A stretch of 64,000 nucleotides of DNA from Mytilus galloprovincialis. Its lineage: Eukaryota > Mollusca > Bivalvia > Mytilida > Mytilidae. The stretch covers positions 19,450,646 through 19,514,645 of the forward strand of contig NC_134844.1 in assembly GCF_965363235.1 (NCBI RefSeq). The letters are read 5' to 3'. Both the position numbers and the translations under genes were made by a program. Positions 1 through 13,140 of the stretch are shown piece by piece (positions within the stretch are counted from its first letter, which is position 1; each line of letters opens with the position of its first letter). The notes under the pieces are model-generated. The model saw only the letters and a program-made list of their open reading frames with translations. It made no database searches and was not told the origin of the DNA.

Positions 1-925
1 TTTGGGGGCTTCTATCTAAATAGTGTTAATAATTATTTTTTTAATGCCACACAAACAACTCTCGAATTTAGTTTAAAGGCTATATGTATCCACTCAATGG
101 ACCCTCGCATCCCGAAAATTACCAAAGATTTCATTTAAGAAGTTTCTGAATATTTGTCTTCGGAAAAGTTTTAACTGTGCGTACTTAATTATATGTTTAC
201 GTTTAAATAACAACTTTATGAATGCAACCCTACTGGATTTTCATGGAAAGAAAAAAGCAGCCATGTCACATAAAATAATGGCAATGCAACACGTATACTT
301 ATAAACGACTTTTACTTTTTATAAAAGCTCTGCAAAAAACAATTCAAGACGGTACTCAGAATAAAAATGTGTGCGACTGCAGATTGAATGATACAGTGTT
401 GCAATTATTTTTAATGAAAAGATAATTCATTTAGATTAAAACATTCTAGACATGAAATTCATTTTCAACAAAGTACTGAAAATAAATGATTTTTTTTTTA
501 TAGAAAGCCTTTCTATGAAGTGCAAACAAATTAACTGCATTTTTAAAATCAAATTTTAATCGGGTATCACTTATCTACTTTTTGATTAATAAATACAATT
601 ACGAATATGTTATATACATTTCTTCCATTGAAAAACAAGTTATGAGAAATAGCTTTTATTGCATGATTTTAAGGATTTTAACGTTTGTATCCTTTTGTGC
701 CATGCATAACTTTCATAAAAGTCAATGACACGAGAAACACAATAAGATATAATATTAAATGTTTTTTTTTATTTGTACACTGTTTTGTTCTGAGGGATTT
801 GTCTTTGTAAAAACAATATATCAAATGTAACTACTATAAATTATCAGCTGCGACAATATGCAGTTTGTTGAGAGAGAAAAAAAATACATGATAGTTAATT
901 TATAACATTTACAGTATATTCCCAT
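1..925. other. AT-rich non-coding sequence
   Basis: No exon with both a convincing splice border and an open frame could be supported here, and no known repeat was recognised. If the plus-strand receptor gene whose membrane exon begins at 3616 has its ectodomain upstream, this stretch is probably one of its introns. Confidence 0.4.
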
Positions 926-1300
926 ATAAATATAGGAAGATGTGGTATGAGTGCCACTGAGATAACTCTCCATCTAAGTAACAATTTATCAAAGTAAACC
1001 ATAATAGGTTACAGCTATAAAGGGCCAAAATATTACTAGTGTAAAACCATTCAAACGGGAAAACCACGGTTTCATCTATATAGAAACGAGAAATCCGTAC
1101 ATGTATGAACTACATAAACAGACTACAACTATTGTACATCAGATTCCGAACTTAGGACAGATGTAAACATTTGCAGCGTGATTAAACGTTTTAATGGTAC
1201 CAAACCTTCTCCATTTTCTGAAACAAATTATAGTATAACATCACAACATAGAAATACACACTATTAAATATCAATTGGAAGGCTTAACTCAATAAAAAAA
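926..1300 (+). repeat. Dispersed mussel repeat, family R4 (GATGTGGTATGAGTGCC type)
   Basis: The copy opens with GATGTGGTATGAGTGCC and continues through the family landmarks GTGTAAAACCATTCAAACGG and CTTAGGACAG. The same landmarks recur at 52513-52850 in the same orientation. Its propagation mechanism is not visible, and it has no coding capacity. Confidence 0.75.
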
Positions 1301-1589
1301 AACGCAAATTAATAATATATAATATGTATTTGCTAATTTACTATATTAGTGAATTCTGTATTTTTTTTTTTTGGTAATTTTATTGATAAGAGGATCTGAA
1401 TTACTACTGTATATCAAATCTTTATCTTTATTACATTGATGTATAATAGATCAATTATTAACCACATTTGCCAATTTTCAATTCGTATTTAAGAATTTGT
1501 AATTTAATGTCTAAATGCTGAAATATTGTCAAATATTTTGTAACGCCCAATTCCTCTTTTAACTGATAACTGTCATTTTAAAGAATGTT

Positions 1590-1850
1590 ACAAAAGGCCT
1601 CGACATGAAAGATAGTTCAAAAACTCCCAATAGTATGGCTGTATCATAGCAAACGACCACTACTGAATTACATGCTCCGGGCTATGAACTTCTAATAAAA
1701 CGTGTGCCTATATTAACAGTTTTGTCAGCGTTCAATTCTCTCCTAAACTGATACAGTGATATCATGGTGTAACAGCACGATATTAGAACAAATTATACAA
1801 ATCAGTTGGGAAAAATCTGACTCTTTAGATCGTCATGAAGCACACAATCA
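1590..1850 (+). repeat. Degraded R4-related repeat fragment
   Basis: The segment keeps weakened R4 landmarks (an ACGACCACTACTGAATTACA segment and a GGTGTAACAGCACGATATTA segment) also seen near 25400-25660. It is heavily diverged and has no open frame. Confidence 0.45.
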
Positions 1851-2505
1851 ACTAACAAAAAGAAAGAAAAATCTTAAAACTACGTCTTTTTTGGGAGATA
1901 GAATTTATTCATAGATACTTTGTTTTGTTTATGTACTGGTTCCCAGATATGATCTCTATGTTTCATCTCATTTAACTTGAGCATTTTACCAGTATATAAA
2001 TGCGCATGCTAAGAGGTGAAATTGAATTCCGAAGAAGACCCAAAGTGAAGAGAAGGGTAGTGCAGAATTTTACTCTTAGAAGTTCGGGGCATATAAATGC
2101 CTCACAACCCTATGTTTTGACATTTGGATACAAAAGAAAAGGAGTGCATGTCAACTTTCCACTGTTGGATATGTTTTACGAAAATTCAAAGTAAAGTTGC
2201 ACAGTTTTAGCCGTAAAGTAAGTTCATATTGGACATTGCATAGTCTATATTTACAGAAGTCAACCTAAAACTATAGAAGGAATTGATTTGGATTTTTTTG
2301 TAAAGCTGCATGTATTATCATAATTTATAATCATTTGACTAACTTATGGATATTTTCTAAAATAAAGTGACAAATAAATAATACTTGCGTTCTCACTTCG
2401 TTTTTTCTATAAACTTGAACTGCAAGATATTCGGTTGTATTGTTTGTTATTTTCTATACTACGTAACAATCAATCAAATGTTGATTGAATAATAAAATCT
2501 AACAA

Positions 2506-2585
2506 TGTAATCTTGTTGTCTGCTCTATGGTCGGGTTGTTGTCGCTTTGACACATTCCCTATTTCCTTTCTCAATTTTATTGTTC
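2506..2585 (-). repeat. Short fragment of repeat family R4c
   Basis: On the minus strand this reads GGAATGTGTCAAAGCGACAA and then CAACCCGACCATAGAGCAGA, the same words found on the plus strand at 37880-37960 and 43511-43560. It is a truncated copy. Confidence 0.6.
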
Positions 2586-3169
2586 TTCATGAAGCGTTAC
2601 TAAACGAAATTGTAAAGAATATATTAACTAACAAAAGTAAATAATAGTCAATCATCAGTCCAGTGGTTATGTTTGGAAGTCTTTCTATACGGCTGTTAGA
2701 ATTACATCCCCAGCTCATCGTTGTGAAAATATTTTGATATTTAAGTTAAATTTGATTGGTTTAATATTTTTCCGAGGGTATCAACAGCTTAGCAGTAAGA
2801 ACTTCGGTACTGACATGATTTAAAGTAAAACTTTTCGAAAATATATTGTACGTTTATAAATTTTTAAATTATAAAGATATTAAGGTTTCAACCCTCTCCT
2901 GCAAAGTTGACCTTATATTTGTACATTTTCGTGTCCTTTTGTTACATAGAGCCAATATTGTTTCGATTCTTATACATCCTCGGCTTTCAAATATTGAACA
3001 TTTAGGATTTCCGATGAAGGTTAATCCAGAAAAGCGCTTTGGACCCATGCAATTCATAACGTGTTGTTTCATTAATTGGCACCCACTTTATACAATGTTT
3101 TATTTGTATTTTGTATTTTTATCCATCTGATGAGTTAATTCTTTTTTTAACTGATTTATTAGTTTGTTC

Positions 3170-3525
3170 TTATGTTGAACTGTTACACCACTAATCACCA
3201 GTTTAGGGAAAGGATGGGATCCCGCTAATATGTTTAACCCCGCAATATTCTCTCTGTATTCGCATGTCCCAAGTCAGGCGCCTGTAATTTAATGGTTGTC
3301 GTCTGTTTATGTGTTAAATATTTGTTTTTGTACATAAGTTAGACCGTTAGTTTTATCGTTTGAATTGTTTCACATTGTTATTTCGAAGCCTTTTATAGCT
3401 GACTATGCGGTATGTGCTTTGCTCATTTTTGAAGGCCGTACGCTGACCTTAAGTTGTTAATTTCTGTGTCATTTTGATCTCTCGTGGAGAGTTGTCTCAT
3501 TGGCAATCATACCACATCTTCTTTT
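3170..3525 (-). repeat. R4 repeat, minus orientation
   Basis: The minus strand starts with the R4 head (GATGTGGTATGATTGCCAAT, then GAGACAAC) and ends near GCGGGATCCCATCC. The copy ends only about 90 bases before the membrane exon at 3616, so it sits in that gene's preceding intron. Confidence 0.7.
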
Positions 3526-3615
3526 TTTATACTAAGTAAGAAAAACTAAAAGGAGCCATAACAAAAACAAATATACTTTAGTTTTAATGTGTATGCATTA
3601 TCAATATAAATACAG

Positions 3616-3726
3616 GTCGAAGATATTTTTCTCCAATAGTCATCTTCATGTTTGCCTGTGGAGCAGCCATAACCGTGGTACTCGTCATGAATGTAATACA
3701 ACACTTTGTCAATAGCAGAAAAATAG
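3616..3726 (+). CDS. Membrane-spanning exon of a plus-strand receptor-like gene (gene A)
   Basis: The exon follows an acceptor ending TAAATACAG and ends at a donor ATAG|GTAAGA. With two bases completing a codon in front and one base left over, it is a phase 1-1 exon of 111 bases. Its 36 whole codons contain one long hydrophobic run beginning YFSPIVIFMFACGAAITVVL, followed by a polar HFVNSRK stretch, which fits a single-pass helix with a basic inner flank. The leftover G joins in frame to the exon at 5279. The ectodomain is not recognised in this window and probably lies upstream. The membrane-exon design matches the minus-strand Ig receptor at 36381-36512, so a shared family is inferred. No homologue was searched for, and the ligand is unknown. 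Confidence 0.68.
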
Positions 3727-5278
3727 GTAAGAAGTTTGTACAAAATTAAAGACTAGTTTACCGAAATTTAATTGATTCACCGGGTGTGAATAAGAAATAT
3801 TGCTAATAATTTTTAAAACTACCGGTTACGTATATTTCGACTGAGATTTCCCATGCTACAAAATGAGAAAAAGAAACTAGAAAGGCTCTAAAGAATTTGT
3901 ATGTCATTCATCTGTTCGCCATTCAAATTTTGAAATCTCACATTAGTAGATCCCTAGTGATATGCGGAATATGAAATTAATTTGACTCGAAGGAGAAGGT
4001 ACGATATCAGGACAACCTTTTAGGCCTTATGAATTCGAAAATTTTGTAAACAATTATTCAATTAACATTCAGCAGGTGTTCATAAAATTCACTGCCAATC
4101 ACCAGTGTGTATATTTCTAATAAGTATAAGTTAAAGTAATATATATGTGTGTGCAATGGAGCGATAAAGTTTGACATCCAGTTCTACCAAAAACTTCCCA
4201 ACTATCCTCATATAAAGACCCTATCATATATATTAAAAGAGTCACATTTTTCACTATTTTTTTTTCATATTTCTTGATCTAGAACAGGGATGTAGCTTAT
4301 TTTAGACTGTATAGACAGTGGACCCTAATGAACAAACGAACCACATTTTAAGCGCTGAATTCTATAAAATTATTTTATGGTGTTATATTAAAGAAGCCCA
4401 TTTCAACCAAACATTCGGACTTTTCCGATTTTCTTCAATGTTTACGATCCACCTCGGCTTGCAATCGAACGTACCCGTTCATGTACAACGTTCGCCATTT
4501 AGAGAAGAGAAGCCTTCTTACTCTAGATTTAAAATGTTCCCCAATTTCAAACTTCACAGTTTAGATTCAGAAATCATGCATAAATGAAGAAATCATTATC
4601 AAACAGCTTACTTGGACCTAAAAAGCACATTTCTGTAAAGTAGAAGTCGTAATATCCCATCATGGTAATAATTAAATTTATTAAGCAGTTTACCTAGAAT
4701 TGGTAACTAAGAAGAATATGAATAATGCTCTACTTTCTCTATTCACAGCAGCAAAATCATAGGATACACATTAACCACACCTTTTGATGATACATAAAGA
4801 GATGTACATGAAGTGAAATAGATCAATAATTTGTGCACGTTGAGTGCGAAAGATTGTTCTATCTTGATAGTTGTTGAAAATTGACACTTTTAATTGTTAA
4901 CCATTCAAGGAAAGTAATTAAATGTTTAGCTGCATCACTGTACCGTATGAAAATACAGTCAACCAGTTTACTATCTTAATCATTATTTTGTTTTATTTTA
5001 GATAATTTAAAAGTAGATACAGATATGAAGTTCGACAAACTTCTATTTTTACACTATGCCTTATTTTATTTAAATTCTTATGTACCTGAACACGTTATAT
5101 ACAATTAAATGAATTAAAAATAAAAGGCCGGCACGGTGCATTTTTCTGGATTACATTTTTATATAGATAAATATTAAAACTGTATTACACATGTCGATAT
5201 AATAAAACAAATATAGGAAATTCATTGTTATATCTTACATTCTTTTACCAATTGTAATGTTAAAACTATTTTTTTTAG
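3727..5278 (+). other. Gene A intron
   Basis: This stretch lies between the membrane exon and the first tail exon. It is AT-rich and shows no recognised repeat or supported exon. Confidence 0.5.
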
Positions 5279-5340
5279 CACGGCAAAATATAATGAGAAA
5301 ACCTTCCAACACTGACGATCAATCTACTGTGTTATATAGG
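5279..5340 (+). CDS. Cytoplasmic-tail exon of gene A
   Basis: The acceptor is a run of eight T residues followed by AG, and the donor is TATAGG|GTGAGT. Two leading bases (CA) complete the codon begun by the G at the end of the membrane exon, giving Ala; 20 codons follow, and the exon ends in phase 0. The peptide is polar (RQNIMRKPSNTDDQSTVLYR) and has a single tyrosine near its end. The phase match on the upstream side and the phase 0 start of the terminal exon at 11249 are the main support. No signalling motif of a named class is clear. Confidence 0.65.
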
Positions 5341-8000
5341 GTGAGTATTTGTGAAATGATTACACAAGATTGTTTGATGATTCAGTTGTCTGGTTTGCCA
5401 AATGTCACGGGTTGTATACCATTTAAGACCGTGATTCTTAAAATGCATATGACAATGAATAGTTTAATAGAATAAATAATTCTTGACTGCTTACCCGATC
5501 CTGGGGCCAGTAACAAGAAACATCACTTAAAGTTCTCGTAAGTCATAGTTTACAATAGCAAAAAGAGTGCGCTAATAACCTTTTAAGAGTGTAATTAGAA
5601 CCACCATTCTTTCTTCGCCCTTTTCTTTCTCTTAACATCGTTTAAGAATACCCTTAAGACGGTCTTATTCTAAGTACACTTACTAACTTTCAGTCCTGCC
5701 CGTTAACGTTTTCTTTCTTTGGTTTAGTCATTGCCAAATAAAAAAACTCTCGTGCGCTTTGAAGTAACAGGATTTGTTCTTACATATTCTGCTTAAATAT
5801 TGATCCTGATTAAGTTAACAACGTGGGAATATTAAAAAGGAAAAATAATACAGTGGCTTAGTGCAAGACTACGAAACCCGGATTTTAAACAAGAGGAAAT
5901 ATCCCTCGTCCCCATAACGGGAAAATTTTTACATGACAGGGATATTATCGATCCATTTTATTGATTATCTATCTATGAATAAAGGAACGATTTCATTCAT
6001 TTTCGTAACCCAGAACGGCGATGTTTTATAGTTTTGGTGAAAATTTGAGGATCATTGAAAAAGAAATAGATTTGGTATGATGGCCAATTAGACAACTTTC
6101 TACCAGAGACAACATGACGTAGAATTTAATAAATATATGTCACAGTACGACCTTCAACAATTAGCAAAACCCATACCATATAGTCAGCGGTATTAGGCCC
6201 CGAATTGAAAAATGTAAAACAATTCAAACGAGAAAACGTACGGCCTGGTTAATGAACAAAAAATCAATGGAAAAAAAATATGACATACAGCAACAATCGA
6301 CAACCACTGAATTATGGGCACCTGCCTTGGGGCAGTATTATAAGACAGTGTTTTATTTTTTTTTTTAATTTGAGGATAAGTATATATTATTGAGTGTTTT
6401 GGATTATGCTGTATAATAACATTGAATTAATGGTTATGTTTAGTTTTCTCTCGCTTATTAAGATGATATTTCCGTTTGTTTTTATCAGCAAAAAATTTTG
6501 TATTGGGCCTCATTTCAGCAACAAATCATGAATACACTACATCTTTGCTTGAATATTATAATTATGTACCCGTGGGAACAAAACTTATCAAGAAAAAATG
6601 AAGTAACAATTGTTTTGAGATATTCCCGATGCCTAAATTATCATTACAGTCATTAACGTTTTGAAAATATAAAAGTCTATTCGGGATTCCACACAAAATG
6701 CCTGTACGTTATTAGTTTAACACATGTTATCACTTATATTAGTGCTAGTCCATGTTGTTGTTTACTATTTATTGGACCATAAGTAAGACGTTTAATGATC
6801 AGGTTATGATACATATAACACCCCATACGTAGATCATGAGCATCGTTTGTGTAGTTTATGAAGTGATCTTTGTCATACCTATCAGTAACTATTGAAACAT
6901 GGCCGTGTCCGAACCAATAGAAGGATCTCCCATTTAACAACCAGTTTAGCGAGGTTTAAAATATTTTATTTCGGTTGCAATCGTTGGTTTTTCATACTTT
7001 TGTGCCACTTGTTTCCTTACTAAAGTCCATATTCTTTGATAAAAAAAACTCTAGCCTTCTAGTGTGAGCGTTTATATTTCAAGTTCTTTGTGAATTGGGA
7101 CTTTTCTGTACCTTTTTATTCTATTAGTATATTACATTTATAACTCCTGATTGGCTGATTTCGTTCTATCCTTTTAAAATTTGCTTTTGGGCATCCCAAA
7201 CCAACAGCTACCATCTACAATTGTGCATGCTATCCAACTAGTGAAGATGTTACCACTTTATTTCGACTGACAATGAGACCAAACAAGTACACTACATGTA
7301 TCTCAGTTTTAAGGACTGGTCAATTTACTGACATAGTAAGTGTCTCAACCTTCTATGATGGATTTTTCCTTCATCATTTACACCACGGTTCATCAAATTT
7401 TCAAGTATACTAAGTTCACTTTATGCTATTGGATGTACTACATGTTGGACATGACTTTTCGTTGCTCTTATTACATGGGGAGAAGAACAGAATTGTAATT
7501 TTCGGAGGTACCGAAGTGAATTTAATAGAGTTTCTAACAGTTTTGTTTTAAAATACATATGTTCTCTTAGTTCATTGCAAATTGTATAAGTATTGTATAT
7601 GACCATCAGTCTGTAATTTGAGTTCAACATTAATGACAAGATTAACTCCTCTACCAATCGGTGCACTGCATTTCATATCTCTAAACAAATCGGACTATGC
7701 AATCTGACTACTTCAATATTTTGTATAATTGTAACATAAGCCTTTTTTTAAATAATAGAAAGTCACGAGTTGAAAATTGCCTTCTACGCATATTAAAAAT
7801 ATACAATATTCTTGACACATGTCTACATGTAAAAGTCTAATTTTCTGCTTCATCAAATACTAATAAGTCATCTGAGTCATAGGGTACTTTATTCATCAAT
7901 TGTACATCACATGCAATCATCTTACAATTGCATACACTAACTCTGGAATAACAAATAAACAATGGTAAAGATAATACAATAAACGATACAATTCATTATC
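5341..8000 (+). other. Gene A intron, first part
   Basis: This is AT-rich intron sequence. Only the weak R4 copy at 6066-6345 was recognised. The remainder shows no supported exon on either strand. Confidence 0.4.
6066..6345 (+). repeat. Degraded R4 repeat
   Basis: The R4 head is recognisable (GATTTGGTATGATGGCCAAT), followed later by the words AAACAATTCAAACGAGAAAA and ACAACCACTGAATTA. Divergence is high. Confidence 0.6.
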
Positions 8001-8003
8001 TAA

Positions 8004-9042
8004 GGCCGTGTTCACATTGACCTAAACTCGGTGTTGTGTAAGTGTAACTCACACGTAAACTAAACAAAATTACGTTCCCATTGATAAAATGTTTACATGT
8101 AGTGTAAAACATGTTTTGTCTACATGCAGTCGATACTTGATGTAGGCCTTGTGTAGATTAAGTGTACACAAAACTAGGCATTTAAAACATTTTTGAATAA
8201 AATTGATATTTTTAACAATTATAAATAAAGTTCTTTACAGAAATATTTGTCTAAACTTGATATTTTTATTTGTTTTTTTTTTTTAACTTAACGTAGCTTT
8301 ATTAAGCCCTTATCAAGACTCAAAGCAGCATCATTGCCGAACACATATTTCATTTGAAAATTAAGGTCTTTCCGAATCGACTTGACTTGCAAAGAAATGT
8401 TTGCACTGGTCTTTACTCAAACAACGATTCACTCATAAATGCATTACTTAAAAAGTGTGAGGTAAATGTATAATAATTGTTTGTCTAGTACATGTATCTC
8501 ACATCCGTTAAATTACCCTTAAAACTAAAAAAAAACATTACCCCCTCCTTTTGCCAAATACTCCTTGGAGAAGAAATACCATTTGAAACAAACAGACAAG
8601 ATAGGAATATAGTGATCCCTAATATATGATTCCTTCTTCTCCTTCAATCTCTGTTCCGATGTAATGCATTGGCTTTATGAGAATAAAAATATATATTCTT
8701 TGCCTGTAAGCACGCTGCTGCAGCCTACGTTTTCTAATGCTTAATCGAGACATCTTTATTATATTTAAACTACTGCACATCAGCAAAATGGCTTTCATAA
8801 AGAAGCAACCACTTAAATTTTAAAAAATTGGGGGGGGGGGGAGTATTTTGTTAATTTATCTGAGCCAGAAATTTTTCCGCTCATTTAAATGTCATAAAGT
8901 TTACAAGTGTGAACAAATCTTATGTACAGGTAATTAAACAAGGTGTATAGATGTGAACAAATTTAATGTGACACCAATGTCCAGTACATTAAACTAATTG
9001 TAAACAAGTTTACTGTACATGGCGTTTGGTGTGAACACGGCC
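8004..9042. mobile_element. Non-autonomous DNA transposon, PIF/Harbinger-like
   Basis: The ends are inverted: GGCCGTGTTCACA at the left and its complement TGTGAACACGGCC at the right. A TAA triplet directly abuts each end (8001-8003 and 9043-9045), as expected for a 3-bp TAA target duplication. A 3-bp TAA or TTA duplication is typical of PIF/Harbinger elements. The roughly 1-kb interior has no long open frame and includes a G run near 8831, so the copy depends on a transposase from elsewhere. The superfamily call rests on the end structure alone. Confidence 0.65.
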
Positions 9043-9914
9043 TAAAAGTACTAGTCTATTACACTTTTATTATCATTTAAGTTCCCATGGTCTTATATAG
9101 TTAAAACATTTTATATTTTAACCTTTAAACTTCATAACAGTTCATGTCAATCGATCCGACTGAATACATATAAACATCTTTTAAAATTTCTGTACAAACG
9201 GTATACGGTTGGAAATCAAAATGTGAATTTACAAACAATAAACAATAACTACATTACAGATAATTTGAGCTTCGTATATAATGTCTTTTAATATAATATA
9301 AATGAATTATCATTTATCATCAATATAAATATAAATATTTAACTTCATGTGAATCTAGCTTTAATGTTCATAATCAGGGAAAATAATCCCAGTGTAATAT
9401 TTTCAAAGTGACAATGAAATATCTGTCATAGTCAAGTTATACAGGTAAACATAAATAAAATACAAATGCAATCAATTTACACAGTTAAGTAAACTCACCA
9501 ATTCGTGGAAATGAGTTTGTACAATATATAACATCAACAGCTACACTATTTAACTTATATCCTTATATCCTTATATCATGGATATATGGTCAATGCATAA
9601 TATCATTATCTGAAATCAATATTACAATTATAAGTACAAGATCATAGTAAACAAATAAATCTTTACAAAAAGGTACTATCATTTATAAACAAACATAATA
9701 TTATCTGACTTGTTTACATTTAAATATCTACGTCATTATTGACAATAATACCATACCATAACATAGGTCAAGGTCACTGTTAAAATAAATCAAACTCACC
9801 CGTAAGGCAAATACACAAAAGCTCTCAAAACAATCAACTCATATAATCATCTCTCAAACTAAAATCTCACACTTACTTGGACATTGGGGAAACTTACTTT
9901 TACCTTGCATGTTC

Positions 9915-10657
9915 AAAATTTGGTGACTATGTGGAACGCATCTATCCCATCGAATTGGAGATAAAGGATACTACAGATACAGTTAAGTCGGCTTCATATC
10001 TTGACTTACATCTAGAAATTGACAATGAGGGTCGGTTGAAAACAAAACTTTACGACAAAAGAGATGATTTCAGCTTTCCAATTGTGAACTTTCCATTTCT
10101 AAGAAGCAACATTCCAGCAGCACCTGCATACGGGGTATATATCTCCCAATTGATACGATATTCCCGTGCTTGCATTTCCTATCATGATTTTCTTGATAGA
10201 GGTTTACTGCTCGAAAGGAAGCTATTAAACCAAGAGTTCCAAAAGGTGAAGTTGAAATCATCCCTTCGTAAATTTACGGACGCCATCACGAGTTGGTTGA
10301 CCGTTATGGAATAACCGTTTCACAAATGATATCGGATATGTTCCTTACTTCGTAACTACAATTCCCTTCCCTTTCATGAATGTGACCTACCGAATTAGAC
10401 TATTTACCGGATTTGTAATCACATAAGCAACACGACGGGTGCCACATGTGAAGCAGGATCTGCTTACCCTTCCGGAGCACCTGAGATCACCCCTAGTTTT
10501 TGGTGGGGTTCGTGTTGTTTATTCTTTAGTTTTCTATGTTGTGTCATGTGTACTATTGTTTTTCTGTTTGTCTTTTTCATTTTTAGCCATGGCGTTGTCA
10601 GTTTGTTTTAGATTTATGAGTTTGACTGTCCCTTTCGTATCTTTCGTCCCTCTTTTA
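9915..10657 (+). mobile_element. Penelope-like retroelement, 5'-truncated copy with 3' tail
   Basis: The first part encodes the C-terminal region of a reverse transcriptase I associate with Penelope-like elements of bivalves, recognisable by words such as SYLDLHLEIDNEGRL, YDKRDDFSFPIVNFPFL and YISQLIRYSRAC. It is followed by a distinctive tail ending CTTTCGTCCCTCTTTTA at 10657. That same 3' end recurs at 17520, 23145, 32251 and, diverged, at 49634. The catalytic region is absent, so this is a fossil fragment. The family assignment is from memory of related proteins. Confidence 0.7.
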
Positions 10658-11248
10658 ATAAAATATCATAATCAGGATTCATACTTCATCCATCTGTCAG
10701 AACAAAGGCTCTCAATGTAAATAAATGTAACTTACCAAAATATGCTTTATTAATGGTTCCTGACTGAATATAAGTGTATCCAATATCACTAAATGTTTCA
10801 ATCCTTATACGAAAAGTAACTACAAAGACTGGATACCAAATAATTAAACTATTTAAACTTTTGTAAACAAAGACCAACATTGACCAGCCATTTAACTTGA
10901 ATTCCCTCTATATAATATCACAAGACCAACAATGACCAATAAAATAAGACCTAATCACAAGTAGATTGCAAACGAATCATCTGCAAGAGATATTTAGAAT
11001 TAGTACATATAATATAATCAATGCATCCAATGTAAACGGCAGAAAATCCACTCTACCACATATATTATCTTTGCATATAACATATAAATTGTTCAAGGCC
11101 GTGACCACTTGACATATTATTTGGGCTGCCTTATTGACGCATACCCCTTCTGTATTTTTAAGAAAAGAAAAGGTTACCTTCTATTTTTACATATTGCGCT
11201 CGTTTTATTATTATTTACTTCATAGCTTAATATTGTGTATTATTGTAG

Positions 11249-11329
11249 CACAGAGCTGGTCAGGAGTTTACAGAAATTACGCTGAACGAAACAGACAGGG
11301 ATAGAACACATACTATTGAAGACGATTGA
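11249..11329 (+). CDS. Terminal exon of gene A with stop codon
   Basis: The acceptor is TATTATTGTAG, and the exon opens in phase 0, matching the phase 0 donor at 5340. It encodes 26 residues and then TGA at 11327-11329. The peptide is strongly polar and acidic at the end (GQEFTEITLNETDRDRTHTI, then EDD). With the exon at 5279 it makes a tail of about 47 residues after the membrane helix. No AATAAA was seen in the next 150 bases, so the transcript end is unknown. Another exon between 5340 and 11249 cannot be excluded. Confidence 0.6.
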   Translation, partial: HRAGQEFTEITLNETDRDRTHTIEDD

Positions 11330-12599
11330 TTATCTCCGTTTGGTACATGTATACTCCTCCATGTTTTGTTTTACTATTGTTGATTATTAACAAAATCAAG
11401 TCTATATCCTGTGAGATATTATAATACGTAATTAACGAAAACTATTTAACAATGTGTCCAGAAGGCTGTCACCTGTGATTATGCTAACAAACTCCGAACT
11501 TATGTTGATTTAAGGCAACATTTGGTAAAACTAGGTTCGCATTACTCAGTCCTTCTGTTACTATAGCTTAAAAAGACTGTTTGGTTTTTATCAAGGTCTT
11601 GCATTTGTCATTTGTTTTCAAGAACGACGGGGAATTTGTTCGTTCTCAGTTTTAGTCATTTTGTTTCCATAGGATATACGCATTTGTTTTTTTTAAATAA
11701 TTGCGAAGAATCACCATTATGCTGAAAGGTAACACATGGTTTCAAAGGCTCACGTTTTTCAGCAGCTTTACTTTTAATAACCAGTTTTGGTCTTAAATTA
11801 AATGTTAATTTTAGATTTTCACAAAATCGCATTCTCAATTCCTTTAGAGAGAAAAATAATCGTACTGATAAAAAATACAAACGAGAGTACCACGTTTCCG
11901 CTTATTTTCGAAAGTTGCTATTTTTACTTTACTTTATTTAAATTTAATACGATTGCATAACATGTATTGCTGCTCACTTATATGTCATTTTGTCTCTGGA
12001 GGAGAGTTACATCATTGACAGTTATATCACATCTTCTTATGTTTATACATATAACATTTTCCCGCAATTAACCTGGTAGATTTATATAGAGATGATATGG
12101 TTGTACATGGAGGTTATCTAATTCTATGAGAAAATCATAACATTGTTTGTAGAAAATGACTTGAGATATTTTAGACTATGCTAATTGACCATCGTGAGTA
12201 CCTCTTAAGACTGCAACTAGTCATAACACATACAAAGATAGGAATAGTTGATCATGATTATAATTTTTATGTGTATTTGATTACCCGTCATGGATTTAAC
12301 AATATAAATCATCATTTTTCCTGTATATGAATCATTTTTTGTGGGCCGAGTAAGTCGGGAAGAAAAAGAATCTGTCTGGTGGCTCCATTGTTTCACTTTT
12401 TAATGTTGACATCCTTATTTTTCCTATAACGCGACTATGAGAGGTCAAGTAAGGGTTATATAAATACGAATTAAAATAAGGTTTAATTAAGTTATTGATT
12501 TGCAAGTTAATAATACATTTGCGATAGTTTTTTTTATCTTATTTTGACATTTGACATGCATTTTATTGTACATGTATAAGTATGCATTCTTCAAAATCT

Positions 12600-13140
12600 T
12601 GTTTGTTGGTTATCTTTCGTTTTTGCCACGTACTTTGTCTATATGTTTTTGTATGTGTCTTTGTTAGATATATGACGTGGCTCTGTACTTATATATCCCA
12701 TCATTATGTTCTTTTACTACGGTAAATTTGCGTATTCTTGTCTTTAATTTTTGCTAATATGCTTGGTCTATATGCCATGTTTTGCTTCTTTGTAACATAT
12801 GTGTATGTTTTTTAGTGACTTAGATTAAAACACAAAGTTAACTGCAGTATTTTTGACATTTTTACGTATTATGTCTGTATGTTTTGTTCACGCATCATTG
12901 TAAATATGGAATTTGATGCGACTTTCATACAAGTGAGAGGTTTATCTAGCTTTAAAACAAGCTTCAATCCACCATTTTCTACGTAAGAAAATGCAGGTAC
13001 CAAGTCAGGAATATGATAGTTGTTATCAATTCGTTTGAGGTGTTTGAGCTTTTGATTTTGCCATTTGAGTAAGAACTTTCCGTTTTGATTTTTCCTCGGA
13101 GTTCAGAATTTTGTGATTTTACTTTTTTTGTTGAACAACC
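12600..13140 (+). repeat. Mussel repeat R8, probable retroelement-derived tail
   Basis: Two linked landmarks are present: GACGTGGCTCTGTACTTATA near 12674, and a later block with CCACCATTTTCTACGTAAGA followed by CAAGTCAGGAATATG. The first landmark recurs near 33148, downstream of a reverse-transcriptase fragment. The second recurs in altered form near 14580 and, inverted, near 15280. A retroelement origin is inferred from that association. Confidence 0.5.

Noticed and set aside
2000-2194. Plus-strand open frame as an ectodomain exon of gene A
   Set aside because: An in-frame stop lies directly before the ATG, no good donor follows, and the peptide shows no Ig or other domain pattern.
10439-10720. 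Open frames over the retroelement 3' tail as membrane proteins
   Set aside because: The same frame appears in every tail copy and is explained by the repeat. The hydrophobic look comes from T-rich sequence.
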